This document shows positions 62,994-64,000 of a stretch of DNA of 64,000 nucleotides, in pieces. Within the stretch, counting starts at the first letter, position 1; every line of letters starts with the position of its first letter. Under the pieces are notes generated by a model. That model had not been told where the DNA came from. It saw only the letters and a program-made list of their open reading frames with translations, and ran no database searches. The stretch comes from a virus. Position numbers and translations under genes: made by a program. Location: the IMG/VR virus record IMGVR_UViG_3300032291_001492, positions 31,466 through 95,465 of that record; one strand, written 5' to 3'.

Positions 62994-64000
62994 ATGAGTG
63001 AAGTAATTGCACCTACTAAAAAACGTAAACGTAGTAAGAAATTTGAGAATCTTGTAGGTCCTACTGATTCTAAGATTGATATTCAAGCACGTGAACGTTT
63101 GGTAACTGCACGTATTGGATTGCTATTGCGTCATGCATTTTTCGGTAATCTAGCAACTCGCCTTCAACTTATCAATGCTGATGAATGGTGTAGTACTGCG
63201 GCAACAGATGGTCAAAAATTCTACTACAATAGCCGCTTCATTATGATGTTGAAGCCCAAAGAAGTTGAGTTTCTTGTAGCGCATGAGGTGTTGCACGTGG
63301 TATATGATCACATGGGTCGTAGAGGCAGTCGTGACCCTCAAATTTGGAATATTGCTGATGACTATTGCGTTAATGCTGACTTGAAACGACATAAGGTTGG
63401 TCAATTCATTACTACAGTGCCTTGCTTGTACGAACAAAAATATGACGGCAAGCCTGCTGAGGAAGTATATGATGACTTGATGAAGAATGTTCAAAAGATT
63501 AGTGTTGATGATTTGGTTGATCAAATGATTGATGATCATCTAGAAGGTGAAGGCGATAGTGATGGTGAGGGAGACGAAGAAGAAGGTAAAGGTCGTCCTA
63601 AAATGTCACCCGAAGAACGTGAACGTGTCCGTCAAGAAGTTAAGCAAGCAATTATCAATGCGGCAAGCACTGCCGAAGCTGGTCAACTACCACTAGGCGT
63701 TGAGCGTTTGATTAAGCAACACACTAACCCTGTGATGCCCTGGCGTGAATTGATTCAAACTAATTTGACTAGTGCTATTCGTACAGACTACACTTGGATG
63801 CGCCCATCACGTAGAGGTTGGCACATGGATGCTATCATGCCCGGAATGACTCCCGGTGAAGAAATTGATGTTGTCGTGACACTTGACATGTCAGGTAGTA
63901 TCAGTCAAAAACAAGCACAAGATTTCTTGGGTGAGATCGGTGGTATGATGAATGCGTTTGATGGTTACAAGGTTCATGTATTTTGTTTTGACACTGAAAT
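62994..64000 (+). CDS. Metallopeptidase-like/VWA protein (3' end outside window)
   Basis: The frame is open from the ATG to the window end, 335 codons. The N-terminus is basic (KKRKRSKK). Residues about 98-108 carry HEVLHVVYDHMGR, an HExxHxxxDH zinc-peptidase motif as in DUF2201-type proteins. An acidic linker follows (EGEGDSDGEGDEEE). Near residue 297 begins VTLDMSGSIS, the MIDAS metal-site motif (DxSxS) of a VWA-like domain. This two-domain form is the usual partner of MoxR ATPases, which lie just upstream. The substrate is unknown. Confidence 0.8.
   Translation, partial: MSEVIAPTKKRKRSKKFENLVGPTDSKIDIQARERLVTARIGLLLRHAFFGNLATRLQLINADEWCSTAATDGQKFYYNSRFIMMLKPKEVEFLVAHEVLHVVYDHMGRRGSRDPQIWNIADDYCVNADLKRHKVGQFITTVPCLYEQKYDGKPAEEVYDDLMKNVQKISVDDLVDQMIDDHLEGEGDSDGEGDEEEGKGRPKMSPEERERVRQEVKQAIINAASTAEAGQLPLGVERLIKQHTNPVMPWRELIQTNLTSAIRTDYTWMRPSRRGWHMDAIMPGMTPGEEIDVVVTLDMSGSISQKQAQDFLGEIGGMMNAFDGYKVHVFCFDTE

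Noticed and set aside
1-64000. CRISPR arrays, insertion sequences, integrase or attachment sites
   Set aside because: No regular short repeats with unique spacers, no transposase or integrase motifs and no flanking direct repeats were seen.

Overview
This window is a segment of a large, AT-rich tailed-phage genome with T4-like (myovirus) structural genes. Every gene I can support lies on the + strand. The first gene is the 3' part of a T4 gp6-like baseplate wedge protein. The host is probably an aquatic proteobacterium. The phage carries a circularly permuted, two-piece tmRNA gene, a form known from alphaproteobacteria, some cyanobacteria and one betaproteobacterial lineage. It also has PhoB-type operators and phosphate-starvation genes. 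The 10-residue tmRNA tag is nearer in length and form to betaproteobacterial tags, but I cannot name the host.

Layout. (1) 1-24.8 kb: virion genes, namely gp6-like, a single 6463-codon structural gene, several small baseplate or tail proteins and two fibre-like proteins. (2) 24.8-54.2 kb: a densely packed, mostly translationally coupled operon of about 24 genes. It encodes glycosyltransferase-like proteins, seven radical SAM enzymes, four proteins sharing an unnamed 'TEK...PF...GF' domain (one fused to a methyltransferase), three SGNH-like proteins, a GDP-mannose 3,5-epimerase-like enzyme, a nucleotide-sugar dehydrogenase, a NodU/CmcH-type carbamoyltransferase and a 1510-residue protein with about 14 repeats. 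It looks like a very large surface-sugar or protein-modification locus. (3) 54.4-60.5 kb: host-takeover and metabolic genes. A PlcP-type phospholipase and an Agt-type glycosyltransferase sit behind a Pho box, and pstS sits behind a second Pho box of identical geometry. Between them are small proteins, the permuted tmRNA gene with a protein ORF inside its intervening segment, a small outer-membrane beta-barrel protein and a glutamine-amidotransferase-like protein. (4) 60.5-64 kb: early-type genes, each block preceded by a near-consensus sigma-70 promoter (TTGACA, 17 bp, TAtAcT or TAcAAT). They include a SprT-like protease, a MoxR AAA ATPase and a metallopeptidase/VWA protein that runs off the window.

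Transcription appears split. AT-rich octamers resembling the T4 late promoter (nnTAAATA) recur in gaps up to about 59.4 kb, often only 4-7 nt before an ATG. Strong host-type sigma-70 promoters dominate from 57.15 kb onward. The most notable system is phosphate-starvation lipid remodelling (PlcP plus glycosyltransferase) and phosphate capture (PstS), placed under what look like host PhoB operators. The second is the split tmRNA gene with a nested small gene, whose product matches another small gene nested across the plcP/agt junction.
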